Positions 47,758 to 57,306 of a stretch of DNA of 64,000 bases are shown piece after piece. The notes beneath the pieces are model-generated. The model ran no database searches, was not told the DNA's origin, and saw only the letters and a list, made by a program, of their open reading frames with translations. The DNA comes from Pseudomonadota bacterium (GTDB taxonomy: Bacteria; Pseudomonadota; Alphaproteobacteria; Micropepsales; Micropepsaceae). The stretch lies in NCBI GenBank assembly GCA_016201105.1, contig JACQDN010000045.1, positions 1-64,000 of the forward strand, given 5' to 3'. The number at the start of each line of letters is the position of its first letter. Within the stretch, counting starts at the first letter, position 1. Both the position numbers and the translations under genes were made by a program.

Positions 47758-47943
47758 GTTCCCTCGCAAAGGACGGGGATCGGTGCCGATTGATCCCAAT
47801 GCCTTTACACTCGGTTCAAGGTCTTAACGGTAAGGTTTAGAGGGCCGAACCGCAATCTTCGGTCGAAAACTGCTGTGACTTCCGTGCTTCGAGCCGTCCT
47901 CGTAAGATGGCTGCTCAAGCTTTGAGCAGAATTGAGACGTTTT

Positions 47944-49344
47944 ATGAATCAACAAACGGCCGCGCCCACTTTCTTGCGTCCCGCCTTTGTCGCGGCGGCA
48001 AAGCAGGAATTCGACGCGCTCGTGAAAGCGTGTCCCGATCTTCAATATGTCGATGCGGTGCTCGCCGACGTGCTGGGCGTGCTGCGCGGCAAGCGTCTGC
48101 CGATCGCCGAAGCCGGAAAGATTTTCGATTCCGGTATGCAGATTCCCCATTCGCTCTATCTCATGGATGCGAAAGGGGAGATGACCAATCCTTTTGGCAA
48201 GGGCTTCGGCGATGGCGATCCGGACGGAACGGCGTGGCCGATCCCCGGAACGCTGACGCCCGTGTGGGGTGAGGGTGCGGCGCGTGTGCAAATCCTCATG
48301 ACGTTGCGCGACGAGAATGGCCATCCCAATCCCGCTGAACCGCGCGCTGCGCTGGAGCGCGTGCTGGAGCGCTTTGCCGAATGGAAGCTGACGCCGGTTG
48401 TTGCGCTCGAACTCGAATTCTATCTGATCGATCCCGAGCGCACGGCCGAAGGTGCGCCGCAGCCGCCGCTCTGCCCGCGTAGCGGCAAGCGCGAGCGCGC
48501 CGTCTCCGTCTACGGCATCGACGATCTCGACCGCTACAAAGGATTCCTCTCCGCGCTTAACGAGGCGGCCAAAACGCAGAACGTGCCCGTCAACGCGACG
48601 AGCAAGGAGTACGCACCCGGACAGTTCGAAGCGAATTTGCGCCATCAAGCCGACGCACGCGTCGCGGCGGATCATGCCGTTCTTTTGAAACAGATCGTGA
48701 AGGCCGCCGCCCGAGCCAACGGCTTCGAAGCGACGTTTATGGCAAAGCCTTACGGCGCGCGCGCCGGCAGCGGCTTGCACATCCATATGAGCCTGCTTGA
48801 TGCACAGGGCCGCAACGTCTTCGACAACGGCTCGCCCGAAGGCTCCGACGTTTTGCTCCATGTCATCGGCGGGCTTCAAGCGTTGATGCCGGACTCCATG
48901 GCGCTGTTCGCGCCGAGCGTGAATTCCTACCGCCGCTTTCAGCCGGACATGTTCGCGCCGGTCAATCGCCGCTGGGGCGTTAACAATCGCTCCGCGGGTC
49001 TGCGCGTGCCGGTCGGCCCCGGCGAAGCGCGCCGCGTCGAACATCGCGTCTCGGGCGCCGACGCCAATCCCTATTACGCGCTCGCCGCGGTTCTGGCCGG
49101 TGCGCATCACGGTCTTGCGAACAAGGTCGATCCGGGTGCGCCCGCGCAAGGAAACGTGTCGCGCGAGCCCGATCTGGCGCTGCCTTTCTCGATTCAGGAC
49201 GCGCTCGCCAAACTCGATCAGAGCAAGCTACTCGCCGGCTATATCGGAGCCGACACGCTCAAGCTCTACGGCGAAACCAAGCGCATCGAAGCCCAGCGCC
49301 TCGCACGCATCATCAGCGCCGCCGAGCACGATTGGTATTTGTAA
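47944..49344 (+). CDS. Glutamine synthetase-like ligase (gamma-glutamylpolyamine synthetase type)
   Basis: ELEFYLIDPER; ATFMAKPYGARAGSGLHIHMSLLD; NSYRRFQPDMFAPVNRRWGVNNRSAGLRVP; adjacent to polyamine transport genes. Confidence 0.88.
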   Translation: MNQQTAAPTFLRPAFVAAAKQEFDALVKACPDLQYVDAVLADVLGVLRGKRLPIAEAGKIFDSGMQIPHSLYLMDAKGEMTNPFGKGFGDGDPDGTAWPIPGTLTPVWGEGAARVQILMTLRDENGHPNPAEPRAALERVLERFAEWKLTPVVALELEFYLIDPERTAEGAPQPPLCPRSGKRERAVSVYGIDDLDRYKGFLSALNEAAKTQNVPVNATSKEYAPGQFEANLRHQADARVAADHAVLLKQIVKAAARANGFEATFMAKPYGARAGSGLHIHMSLLDAQGRNVFDNGSPEGSDVLLHVIGGLQALMPDSMALFAPSVNSYRRFQPDMFAPVNRRWGVNNRSAGLRVPVGPGEARRVEHRVSGADANPYYALAAVLAGAHHGLANKVDPGAPAQGNVSREPDLALPFSIQDALAKLDQSKLLAGYIGADTLKLYGETKRIEAQRLARIISAAEHDWYL

Positions 49345-49349
49345 CTCTT

Positions 49350-49494
49350 AATTACCTCTCCCTTGTGGAGAGGTCGAAAAATCCGAAGGATTTTTCGCGT
49401 GAGGGGTAAGAATAGAGCTCAATGGTGAGGCTTCCCCTCACCCGAAATTTGCGTTCCGCAAATTTCGACCTCCCCACAAGGGAGAGGTGATGAG
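49350..49494. repeat. Palindromic intergenic element, copy R6
   Basis: tacctctcccttgtggagaggtcgaaaaatccgaaggatttttcgcgtgagggg ... cccctcacccgaaatttgcgttccgcaaatttcgacctccccacaagggagaggtg; convergent junction. Confidence 0.85.
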
Positions 49495-49499
49495 GTGCT

Positions 49500-51161
49500 C
49501 TACGCCTTCGGCAAGCGCAGTTCCGCCGATGTGCCTTCGCCGTGGACGCCGTCGAGTTTGAGCGCGCCGCCCATGCGCCGCGCCAGGGCCATCGAAACCG
49601 CCAATCCCATGCCGGTACCGGTGGTGGCGCCCGGCCGGTTGAAATGGGCGAAAGCTTCGCCGGCGCGCTTTACTTCGTCGGTCGCAAAACCGTAACCGCT
49701 GTCGCGCACGGTGGCGACGATCGCGCCTTCCTCGCTGCGCACCTGCACGCGCACGCTGCCCCCTTCCGGGGTGTATTGCAGCGCATTGGCCAGCAGGTTG
49801 GTCAGAATACGTTTGACGGCTTGCCGGTCTGCCACGGCCTTCGCGCTGTCCGGCAATGAAACCGTCAGTTTCAATCGCCGCGTAAAAGCTCCGCCGGCCA
49901 ATTCGTCGATGGTTTCACGGGCAACGGCCGCGACATCGATGGTTTCGATCACGAGGGGATGCTTGCCGGCTTCCAGATTGGCGAAATCGAGAATGTCGCC
50001 GATCTTGCTGTGCAGATGGCGGCCGGCCGAATTGATGTCGCGGGCATATTCCACATATTTGGGATGACCCGGTGTGCCGAAAATTCCCTGCTCGATGATT
50101 TCCGAAAATCCGATGATGGCGTTGAGCGGCGTGCGCAATTCGTGGCTCATATGAGCGATGAATTCCGCCTTGGAACGATCGGCTTCGATGGCGCGGCGCT
50201 CCGCATCGGCCAAGCGGATCAACAGCCGCGCATCGGACGGATTGGTCGCGCGCAAGGTTCGCATCGCTTCGGATGTCCGCGCCCGGCGCTCGAACTCGCG
50301 CACGAACACGACCGCCAACCCCGCCCCCGCCAGCGCCGGACCCAGGATGAAGAAGAGATAGAGCGGCAGCGATCCGTACCAGGCGTCCAGCGCCTCCCCG
50401 GCCGCCATCGAAGAACCAACCGTGATAGGCCAGCCCGGAGCTGCGGCGAGCGACACAAGGCGGTTGCCGCTATCGAGTTCCAGCAGACGCGTTTCCTGCC
50501 GGCCCGTGCCCAGAGCGAGCATCGCGGAAGGCGGCACCTCTGCCCAGGCCTTGCCGATGACCAGCAGTGCGCCATCGCTCGTCGCGACGACGGCGTTCTC
50601 CATGCTTTCGCGCGGCAGAAGGGCGGCGGCATCAAGCTGCACTGCGACGATATGCTGTCCGGCGCGGAAGAGGATGGCGAAGGTCTGCCCATCGCTGGAC
50701 GGGGCAACAACGCGCCCGTTATGGGCCGCGTCGAACCCGGCGGCGGAAAGCGGCAGCAGACCCTTTGGCGCGCTCTTCAATTCGGAGACCGGGTTGCCGT
50801 TCAAATCGAGCAGCACCAGATTGCGCAACGCGGGACCGCCGGCTTCCGAAAGCGCGGCGGAGGTTTCCGCCGTCGCCGAAGAATTGGCGAAGGCGGTGCC
50901 GATGGCCGCGTAGCGGTCCAGAACGGTAGAAAGATCGGTCGCAATTTCTCGCGAACGGATGGACGTAAAATGCGCGGCTTGATCGAGTGCATGCGTCCGG
51001 TCGAGCCGCATTTGGATGAGAGCCGCGGACGCGAAGCTCCCCGCGATCAACAGAACCGCGAGCGCAACCGTGAGGCGAATTCTGCGCGCGGCCGCCGCGA
51101 AAGCGCGCGAGATGGTCCATCTCACGGCTTCGAACGGATGAAGGACGGTCGCCTGCGCCAT
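49500..51161 (-). CDS. Membrane sensor histidine kinase
   Basis: Two TMs flanking an extracytoplasmic domain; EFIAHMSHELRTPLNAIIGFSEI H-box; LLANALQYTPEGG; GTGMGLAVSMALARRMGG. Confidence 0.93.
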   Translation of the reverse strand: MAQATVLHPFEAVRWTISRAFAAAARRIRLTVALAVLLIAGSFASAALIQMRLDRTHALDQAAHFTSIRSREIATDLSTVLDRYAAIGTAFANSSATAETSAALSEAGGPALRNLVLLDLNGNPVSELKSAPKGLLPLSAAGFDAAHNGRVVAPSSDGQTFAILFRAGQHIVAVQLDAAALLPRESMENAVVATSDGALLVIGKAWAEVPPSAMLALGTGRQETRLLELDSGNRLVSLAAAPGWPITVGSSMAAGEALDAWYGSLPLYLFFILGPALAGAGLAVVFVREFERRARTSEAMRTLRATNPSDARLLIRLADAERRAIEADRSKAEFIAHMSHELRTPLNAIIGFSEIIEQGIFGTPGHPKYVEYARDINSAGRHLHSKIGDILDFANLEAGKHPLVIETIDVAAVARETIDELAGGAFTRRLKLTVSLPDSAKAVADRQAVKRILTNLLANALQYTPEGGSVRVQVRSEEGAIVATVRDSGYGFATDEVKRAGEAFAHFNRPGATTGTGMGLAVSMALARRMGGALKLDGVHGEGTSAELRLPKA

Positions 51162-51242
51162 GAAAGCGGGCTTCCCCGCCGCCTCAACTGATTCGTGTCT
51201 TAACGATCATACGATTCGGCGAGTCGGGGGCTAGCGCGTAAT

Positions 51243-51429
51243 TCGACCCTCCCCTTGAGGGAGGGTCGAAAAATTTCAGCGAAGGGAAAATTTTTCGGGG
51301 AGGGGTCGTGCCGTGCTCCTCAAGAACCGGCACGACTTGGACGCCGCGGCCTGACCCCTCCCCGAAATCTTCGCTCACTTCGTTCGCAAAGATTTCGACC
51401 CTCCCTCAAGGGCCCTCAAGGGGAGGGTA
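51243..51429. repeat. Palindromic intergenic element, copy R7
   Basis: gaccctccccttgagggagggtcgaaaaatttcagc ... cttcgctcacttcgttcgcaaagatttcgaccctccctcaagggccctcaaggggagggt. Confidence 0.8.
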
Positions 51430-51440
51430 AAGAATTCGCC

Positions 51441-54074
51441 TCACCCCAGCATCTTCGTGGCCACTTCGAATAGATTGTTCGACAGGTCTTTGAGCGCTTT
51501 GGTTTTCTCCAATTCGCCGCGCATCAGCGCCTGGCGCTTTTCGTCGTAGCGCCGCCAGTTCTCGAACGCACCCGCCATCCGCGCGGCAACCTGCGGGTTG
51601 ATGGCGTCGAGCGCGCGGATGGTTTCGCCGACCAGCGCATAGCCGCTCCCGTCTTTGCCGTGGAAGCGCAGATGATTTCCGGAGAATGCGCCGATCAGTG
51701 CCCGCACGCGGTTGGGATTCTTCATGTCGTATGCCGGATGACCGGTGAGTGCACGCACGCGCTCCACCGTATCGGGCTGGCAGGAGCCCGCCTGCAAGCT
51801 CATCCATTTGTCGAGCACCAGCGCGTCACTTTTGAAGCGGTCGTGGAAATGCGCATAGGCGTCGTCGCGCTTGGGCGATGACATGCGCGACAGCGCCGCC
51901 AGACCGGCGATCATGTCGGTCATATTGGTCGCACTCATGTAGTGCGCATGCGCAAGAGCGGCCGCCCTCTCGTCGTCCGCCGCGGTCAGATAGCGCAATA
52001 AGACATTGCGCAACGAGCGCCGCCCGGCCTGTTCGGCACTCGGATCGAAGCGGCTTTTCGAGTCCATGGTGCGGTAAAGCTGTTCGATGCGAGCGCCATG
52101 CGCCGCCGCCACGGCGCGGATGAGCGCCGCGCGCGAGACATGAATGGCGTCCGGATCGGCCGGCGACTTGGCCAGCGCGATCTCGCTTTCCAGCGGCGGC
52201 ACCAGAATAAGCGCTGCATAGGCGGGATCGTCCGCGGCGCGGGCAAGCGCGCCGCCAATGGCCTCGACATAGGTTGAGTCGGTTCCGGGAGCAGCGCCGG
52301 ATTTGGCGGTCTCCGCCATCTCCAATAGCAATTCAGTTGAGAGTTTCTGACCCGCTTCCCAGCGGTTGAAGGCGTCTGCATCGCCGCTCATCAGCGCGGC
52401 GCGCGCTTTTCGATTCGTTGGCGTGTTGAACGTCGCCGGCGCGGAGAAATGGCGCCCGATGGAGAGCAAGGGCTCTTCCGGCACGTCGACGAAGACAAAG
52501 CGCTGTTCGCGGTCATGGAGTTCGAGCACGCGCTCTTGCGGTCCGGTTGCGTTTTCGCCTTCCAGGGTCATCGGCAATTTGCGCCCCGACGTGCTGACGA
52601 AGCCTGCGCGCACGGGAATGTGCATCGGCTTCTTGGTGGGTTGGCCCGGTGTCGGCGCGAGGGTCTGCTTGAGCATCAGAGCGTAGGTTTTCTTCGCTGC
52701 GTCGTACGTGCCTTTGGCTTCGATGGTCGGCGTGCCGGCCTGGCTGTACCACAGGCGGAACTGTTTCAGATCGCGCCCCGTCGCGTCTTCGAAGCACTTC
52801 ACCCAGTCTTCCACGGTGGCGGCTTGTCCGTCATGCCGCGAGAAATAAAGGTCGGTCGCCTTGCGATAGCCTTCGTCGCCGACCAGCGTTTTCAGCATGC
52901 CGATGACTTCGGAGCCTTTCTCGTAGATTGTCGCCGTGTAGAAATTGTCGATGGTGATGTAGCTCGCCGGTTGCACGGGATGGGCCAGCGGCCCCGCATC
53001 TTCCTGGAACTGGCGCATGCGCAGCGCGCGCACGTCCTCGATGCGCTTCACCGCGCGGCTGCGCATATCGGCAGAGAAGTTCTGATCGCGGAAGACGGTG
53101 AGTCCTTCCTTCAGCGAGAGCTGGAACCAATCGCGGCAGGTGATGCGATCGCCGGTCCAGTTGTGGAAGTATTCGTGCGCCACCACGCTTTCGATGCGGG
53201 CATAGTCGTCGTCGGTCGCGGTCTCGGGAGACGCCAGCAGCAGCTTGTCGTTGAAGATGTTGAGGCCTTTGTTTTCCATGGCACCGAAATTGAAGGCGGA
53301 GACGGCCACGATCATGAAAATGTCGAGATCGTATTCACGCCCATAGGCTTCCTCGTCCCACTTCATGGCACGCTTGAGCGAATCCATCGCGTAAGCGGAT
53401 TTGCTCTCGTTGCCATGCTCGACATAGATCCGCAGCGCGACTTTGCGCCCGCTCATGGTGACGAATTCGTCCTTGAGCACGCCCAGATCGCCCGCCACCA
53501 GGGCAAAGAGATAGCAAGGCTTGGGGAAGGGGTCGTTCCACACCGCGAAGTGGCGTCCCCCGGCAAGCTCGCCGCTTTCGATGAGATTGCCGTTGGAGAG
53601 CAGGACCGGCAGTGCAGTTTTCGGGGCTTCGATGCGGGTGGTGTAGACGGCGAGATTGTCCGGCCGGTCGAGGAAATAGGTGATGCGGCGAAACCCCTCA
53701 GCTTCGCATTGCGTGCAGTAGATGTCCTTGGAAACGTAGAGACCAACCAGCGCCGTATTACGGGCGGGCGCGATCTCCGTCACGATCTCAAGCGTGAAAT
53801 TCGCCGGCACCTTCGCAATCGTCAGGCTTTCTGCGTCGACGGCATAGTCGGTTGCGCTCAGCGCCCTGCCGTCGATGGCGACGGAAACGAGCTTCAGGTG
53901 CTCGCCGTTCAGGACCAGCGGCGGGGTTCCGCTCGCGGTGCGCGCAACCTTTGTCGTCGCCGTCACCCGCGTCGCATCGGGATCGAGTGCGAAGTTCAGC
54001 TTGATCTGGGAGATGCGGTAATCGGGAGCGCGATAGTCCGCCAGGCGGATGGCGCGCGGTTCTTCGGTTCGCAT
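51441..54074 (-). CDS. pepN: Aminopeptidase N
   Basis: GAMENKGLNIFN, VVAHEYFHNWTGDRITCRDWFQLSLKEGLTVFRDQNFSAD. Confidence 0.97.
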   Translation of the reverse strand: MRTEEPRAIRLADYRAPDYRISQIKLNFALDPDATRVTATTKVARTASGTPPLVLNGEHLKLVSVAIDGRALSATDYAVDAESLTIAKVPANFTLEIVTEIAPARNTALVGLYVSKDIYCTQCEAEGFRRITYFLDRPDNLAVYTTRIEAPKTALPVLLSNGNLIESGELAGGRHFAVWNDPFPKPCYLFALVAGDLGVLKDEFVTMSGRKVALRIYVEHGNESKSAYAMDSLKRAMKWDEEAYGREYDLDIFMIVAVSAFNFGAMENKGLNIFNDKLLLASPETATDDDYARIESVVAHEYFHNWTGDRITCRDWFQLSLKEGLTVFRDQNFSADMRSRAVKRIEDVRALRMRQFQEDAGPLAHPVQPASYITIDNFYTATIYEKGSEVIGMLKTLVGDEGYRKATDLYFSRHDGQAATVEDWVKCFEDATGRDLKQFRLWYSQAGTPTIEAKGTYDAAKKTYALMLKQTLAPTPGQPTKKPMHIPVRAGFVSTSGRKLPMTLEGENATGPQERVLELHDREQRFVFVDVPEEPLLSIGRHFSAPATFNTPTNRKARAALMSGDADAFNRWEAGQKLSTELLLEMAETAKSGAAPGTDSTYVEAIGGALARAADDPAYAALILVPPLESEIALAKSPADPDAIHVSRAALIRAVAAAHGARIEQLYRTMDSKSRFDPSAEQAGRRSLRNVLLRYLTAADDERAAALAHAHYMSATNMTDMIAGLAALSRMSSPKRDDAYAHFHDRFKSDALVLDKWMSLQAGSCQPDTVERVRALTGHPAYDMKNPNRVRALIGAFSGNHLRFHGKDGSGYALVGETIRALDAINPQVAARMAGAFENWRRYDEKRQALMRGELEKTKALKDLSNNLFEVATKMLG

Positions 54075-54177
54075 GGGGCCTCGATGGCAGAAAAGCCTGC
54101 CGGTCATAGCCCATTCGGGGACAGGATCGGAAGCACGAAAGTGCGACCGCGGCTAAGCGAAAATTCGATCGCGAAGT

Positions 54178-55479
54178 TCAGTCTTGTCTGGCGCCACCAC
54201 CGCTGCCTCGCGTTCCGCTGGAGTCGGGCTTTTCCTGGGGCTTTGGTGGGGGCTTCGACTTGTTGGAATTGTCTCCGCCGCCCTGCGTGCGGCCAGGTTT
54301 GGCAACCGGCTTGATTTTGCCGCCGCCTGACGTTTGGCCTTTCTTGATCGGAGTCTTGGTATTCGCGCTCGAAGTTTCGTTGGTGGCGGCCTGGGCCTTC
54401 AGCTGCTCGGCCGAAAGGGCTGGCATTGTCTTCGTCGGGGACAGCGCGTGTAGCGGTTTGGCCGCGTGCAGCAGCTTGAACACGCGATCGGAGGTTTGCG
54501 GATGCGAACCCAGCCAGCTCGGCGCGCACGCCCTCTTCTTGCAGAAGTTGTCGTCCATGCGCTGCAGAAACCGCGCCAGCGCGGCGGGATCTTCGCCCGC
54601 CTTGGCGAGCGTTGCCGCCGCATCGTCGTCGGCCTGCTGCTCGAAGCGCCGCGAATAGGCAGATTGCAGAAGGACGCCGGGTAAAATAGTGGCGATCTGT
54701 CCGATCTGGGAAGCATCGCCGGTGACGACGGCGATTGTGGCGGGGATCAGCGAGGCCTGATAGATGCTCTGCAAGCCGTGCTTGTGATTGACGTGCGAGA
54801 TCTCATGCGCAAACACCCCTTCGATCTCGGCGTCTTCCTTCACCAGCGGCCAGATCTCGTCGGTGACCACGATGGTGCCGTCCGGCAGCGCAAAGGCGTT
54901 CGGCCCTATGCCCGGCGCATCGCGGAACACCAGCAGATAGTCGCCCGGCTTCTTCTGCAAATTGGTCATGCGGCCGAACAGAACGATGGCGGCGGATTTC
55001 TGTTTTTCCGTCAGCTTTGAAGGCCTGAGCCATGTCCCGTCGAGCGCCTGCAAGGTCTTCTGGGAAACGGTATGGGTCACGCCCGGCGGCGTGACTTGCG
55101 CGAGCGAGTAGGAGATTGCCGGAATGCCGTATTGCAGGAAGGCGGCACTTGCCAGACCGGTAGTCAGGGCGGCGACCGCAACCCAGCGCCATGAGCGCTC
55201 CAGCCGGTCGATGAACGAGCGGCCATAGCCGGTACCGCGCAGCATCGCGTCGAGGCCGTCATTGTCCGCAGTCTCGAAATCCGCGCCATCGGCGAAACGG
55301 ATGTGGCGCGGAATGTTTCCCAGCCGCTCGGACACGCGCACTTGCTTGAGTGCCGCCTGTGCCAGCAGGCTTCCGTCGGCGCCGAGAACCTGAATGAGGC
55401 GATCGCCGGTCAGGACGGCACGCGCCGGCACGAAGCGCGCCGATTTGGGATAGAAATACTGGCCTTCGACGCCGCTCAT
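54178..55479 (-). CDS. M48 family metallopeptidase with C-terminal basic low-complexity tail
   Basis: GVFAHEISHVNHKHGLQSIYQ (HExxH), YSRRFEQQADDDAAATLAKAGEDP, NTKTPIKKGQTSGGGKIKPVAKPGRTQGGG tail. Confidence 0.93.
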   Translation of the reverse strand: MSGVEGQYFYPKSARFVPARAVLTGDRLIQVLGADGSLLAQAALKQVRVSERLGNIPRHIRFADGADFETADNDGLDAMLRGTGYGRSFIDRLERSWRWVAVAALTTGLASAAFLQYGIPAISYSLAQVTPPGVTHTVSQKTLQALDGTWLRPSKLTEKQKSAAIVLFGRMTNLQKKPGDYLLVFRDAPGIGPNAFALPDGTIVVTDEIWPLVKEDAEIEGVFAHEISHVNHKHGLQSIYQASLIPATIAVVTGDASQIGQIATILPGVLLQSAYSRRFEQQADDDAAATLAKAGEDPAALARFLQRMDDNFCKKRACAPSWLGSHPQTSDRVFKLLHAAKPLHALSPTKTMPALSAEQLKAQAATNETSSANTKTPIKKGQTSGGGKIKPVAKPGRTQGGGDNSNKSKPPPKPQEKPDSSGTRGSGGGARQD

Positions 55480-56546
55480 AGTCCGATCCCCAGATCGAAG
55501 AAGCCCGCGACTTCCTCGCCGATGGCGCTTTGAGACGCCGTGACGTCGGCGGTGAATTCGTCGAGATCGGTCGCGGCGATAAGCGACAACCTGGTCGTCT
55601 GATAACGCGCGGTTCTCACCCGCGCCCAAGGGTAGAAGAAGCCGATCGTAAGAATGATCAGCACCGTGTTGCTGATCCTGATCCATGCCATGCGCCAGGG
55701 CGAGACTCGCGAGCGCAGTTTGTGCTGCTTGTCCAACGCGGTTCCGTTGATGGAGAGATTGAACACCATCACATCGATGAATACGGACATCAGCGAATAG
55801 ATTGCGAAGCTGACCAAGATGAACATGAAGGGAAGAACCGGCGCCAAGATTTTCAAGTCCGGCAGGGAATGCTGCTTGGCTTCGGCGGCGGCGATCGCCC
55901 CAATCGCCATGCTTCCGCCTATGAGAATTCCGAAGAATATTCCGAGGCCGGCGAGGTAGATGAGATAGATGCGGGCGGTCGAGAATTCGGTTTCGAAGAA
56001 GCGCCCGCCATAGGTGTGATGATTGACGTAGTAGTAGTCGCGCGCCTTGCGGGCACGCGGATAGAGCAGCCCAAGCGTCGCCCCTCCCACCATAGGCCAC
56101 AGCACATAAGCGATGAAGGCTTCCACATAGGCGCCGGTGAAATTGAAGCGGATGTTGCGATAGCTCGAATTGCGGGAAATGAATCTCAGGCTCGAATTGA
56201 TCAGCCAGGGAATGAACGCGGCGAAGATCAGGTACCAGACGAAAACCGCGATGGGGTAGATCGAGGTGCTGAGGCTGTAGGCCAGCAGCAGCGACAGCGC
56301 GATGACGCGGCCCAGAAGGATACGCCACGGCGAAGCGTGATAGTCGAAGGCGTGACCGGCGATATAGGTGTTGCCGTAGAAATAGCGCTGCGTTCTCACC
56401 TTGGCCCAGGCGCCGTAAACACCCAGGGTCAGCAGCGTCAGCGCGATATTGACGATCCAGATGCGGAAGAATTCGCCGCCCTTGCCGCGAAATTCGAACG
56501 CAAGCGTGTGCGGCGCAACCGCAACAGCTGCGGGATTGTCCCCCAT
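55476..56546 (-). CDS. YjgN/DUF898-type membrane protein
   Basis: FEFRGKGGEFFRIWIVNIALTLLTLGVYGAWAKVRTQRYFYGNTYIAGHAFDYHASPWRILLGR. Confidence 0.92.
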   Translation of the reverse strand: MGDNPAAVAVAPHTLAFEFRGKGGEFFRIWIVNIALTLLTLGVYGAWAKVRTQRYFYGNTYIAGHAFDYHASPWRILLGRVIALSLLLAYSLSTSIYPIAVFVWYLIFAAFIPWLINSSLRFISRNSSYRNIRFNFTGAYVEAFIAYVLWPMVGGATLGLLYPRARKARDYYYVNHHTYGGRFFETEFSTARIYLIYLAGLGIFFGILIGGSMAIGAIAAAEAKQHSLPDLKILAPVLPFMFILVSFAIYSLMSVFIDVMVFNLSINGTALDKQHKLRSRVSPWRMAWIRISNTVLIILTIGFFYPWARVRTARYQTTRLSLIAATDLDEFTADVTASQSAIGEEVAGFFDLGIGL

Positions 56547-56690
56547 GTGTCCCAAGCCGACTTTATATCTTGCCGTGGAGTTTGACTGGCAGAGAAGAAA
56601 AGACAACCCGCCTGCGCGAAGCGGAACGTGGTTTATGGCGCGGTGTTGCCGAATTATTCCCGCGCCAAACCCGACAATTCTGTGAAGATA

Positions 56691-57224
56691 TCAGCCTTCG
56701 TCGCTGTTGACACGGGCGAGGATGTCTTGCGCCTGATGCGCGAGGTCGGCGAGCGCCGAAGGCATTTCTTCGCCGGACTTGCGCGCCCAATCCACCAGTC
56801 CTTCGGCGAAGGATGCGAGCACTGGAGCTTGCGCGATCAATTTTGCCTGGCGCTCCACTTTGACGGGATCCAGATCGTATTCCGCGCCGGGAACACGCCA
56901 ACCACCCCATTCGGTTTGGCCCGTGACGACGACGGGATAGGTGCCCGGCACCGGATGACGCGCACAACCTTCCGCAGGCTGCCATTTGTTGCGCGCGCGG
57001 ATCACGCGCCATAATTCGGCGCTGGAATTTTGATCTTCCGCCATGGGCTGCTCGGCCTGCAGCTCGTCGGCGGCGAATTCGCGGCCCAGGCCCACGTCGT
57101 AGAAGACCCGCAGCGGTTCATCGAGGCCTTTGGCCCAATGCGGCACGACGCGCTCGACCAGCGCCCAGGTTCCCACCGGCTTTACGTAGACGCGCTGGTT
57201 CTTGTGGAACTGTGCCTTAGCCAT
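56691..57224 (-). CDS. Conserved-looking hypothetical protein
   Basis: 177-aa soluble ORF, MAKAQFHKNQRVYVKPVGTWALVERVVPHWAKGLDEPLRVFYDVGLGREF... Confidence 0.75.
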   Translation of the reverse strand: MAKAQFHKNQRVYVKPVGTWALVERVVPHWAKGLDEPLRVFYDVGLGREFAADELQAEQPMAEDQNSSAELWRVIRARNKWQPAEGCARHPVPGTYPVVVTGQTEWGGWRVPGAEYDLDPVKVERQAKLIAQAPVLASFAEGLVDWARKSGEEMPSALADLAHQAQDILARVNSDEG

Positions 57225-57306
57225 CGACAGACCCTATCTGTGGAAGATGAAGGATAGCCGTCGGCTGTTAAGCGCCGGTTAAGGGATCGGCCGCGCCTCA
57301 AAATCC

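Noticed and set aside
52449-54314. 621-aa plus-strand ORF
   Set aside because: Antisense to pepN, which has intact zinc-protease motifs.
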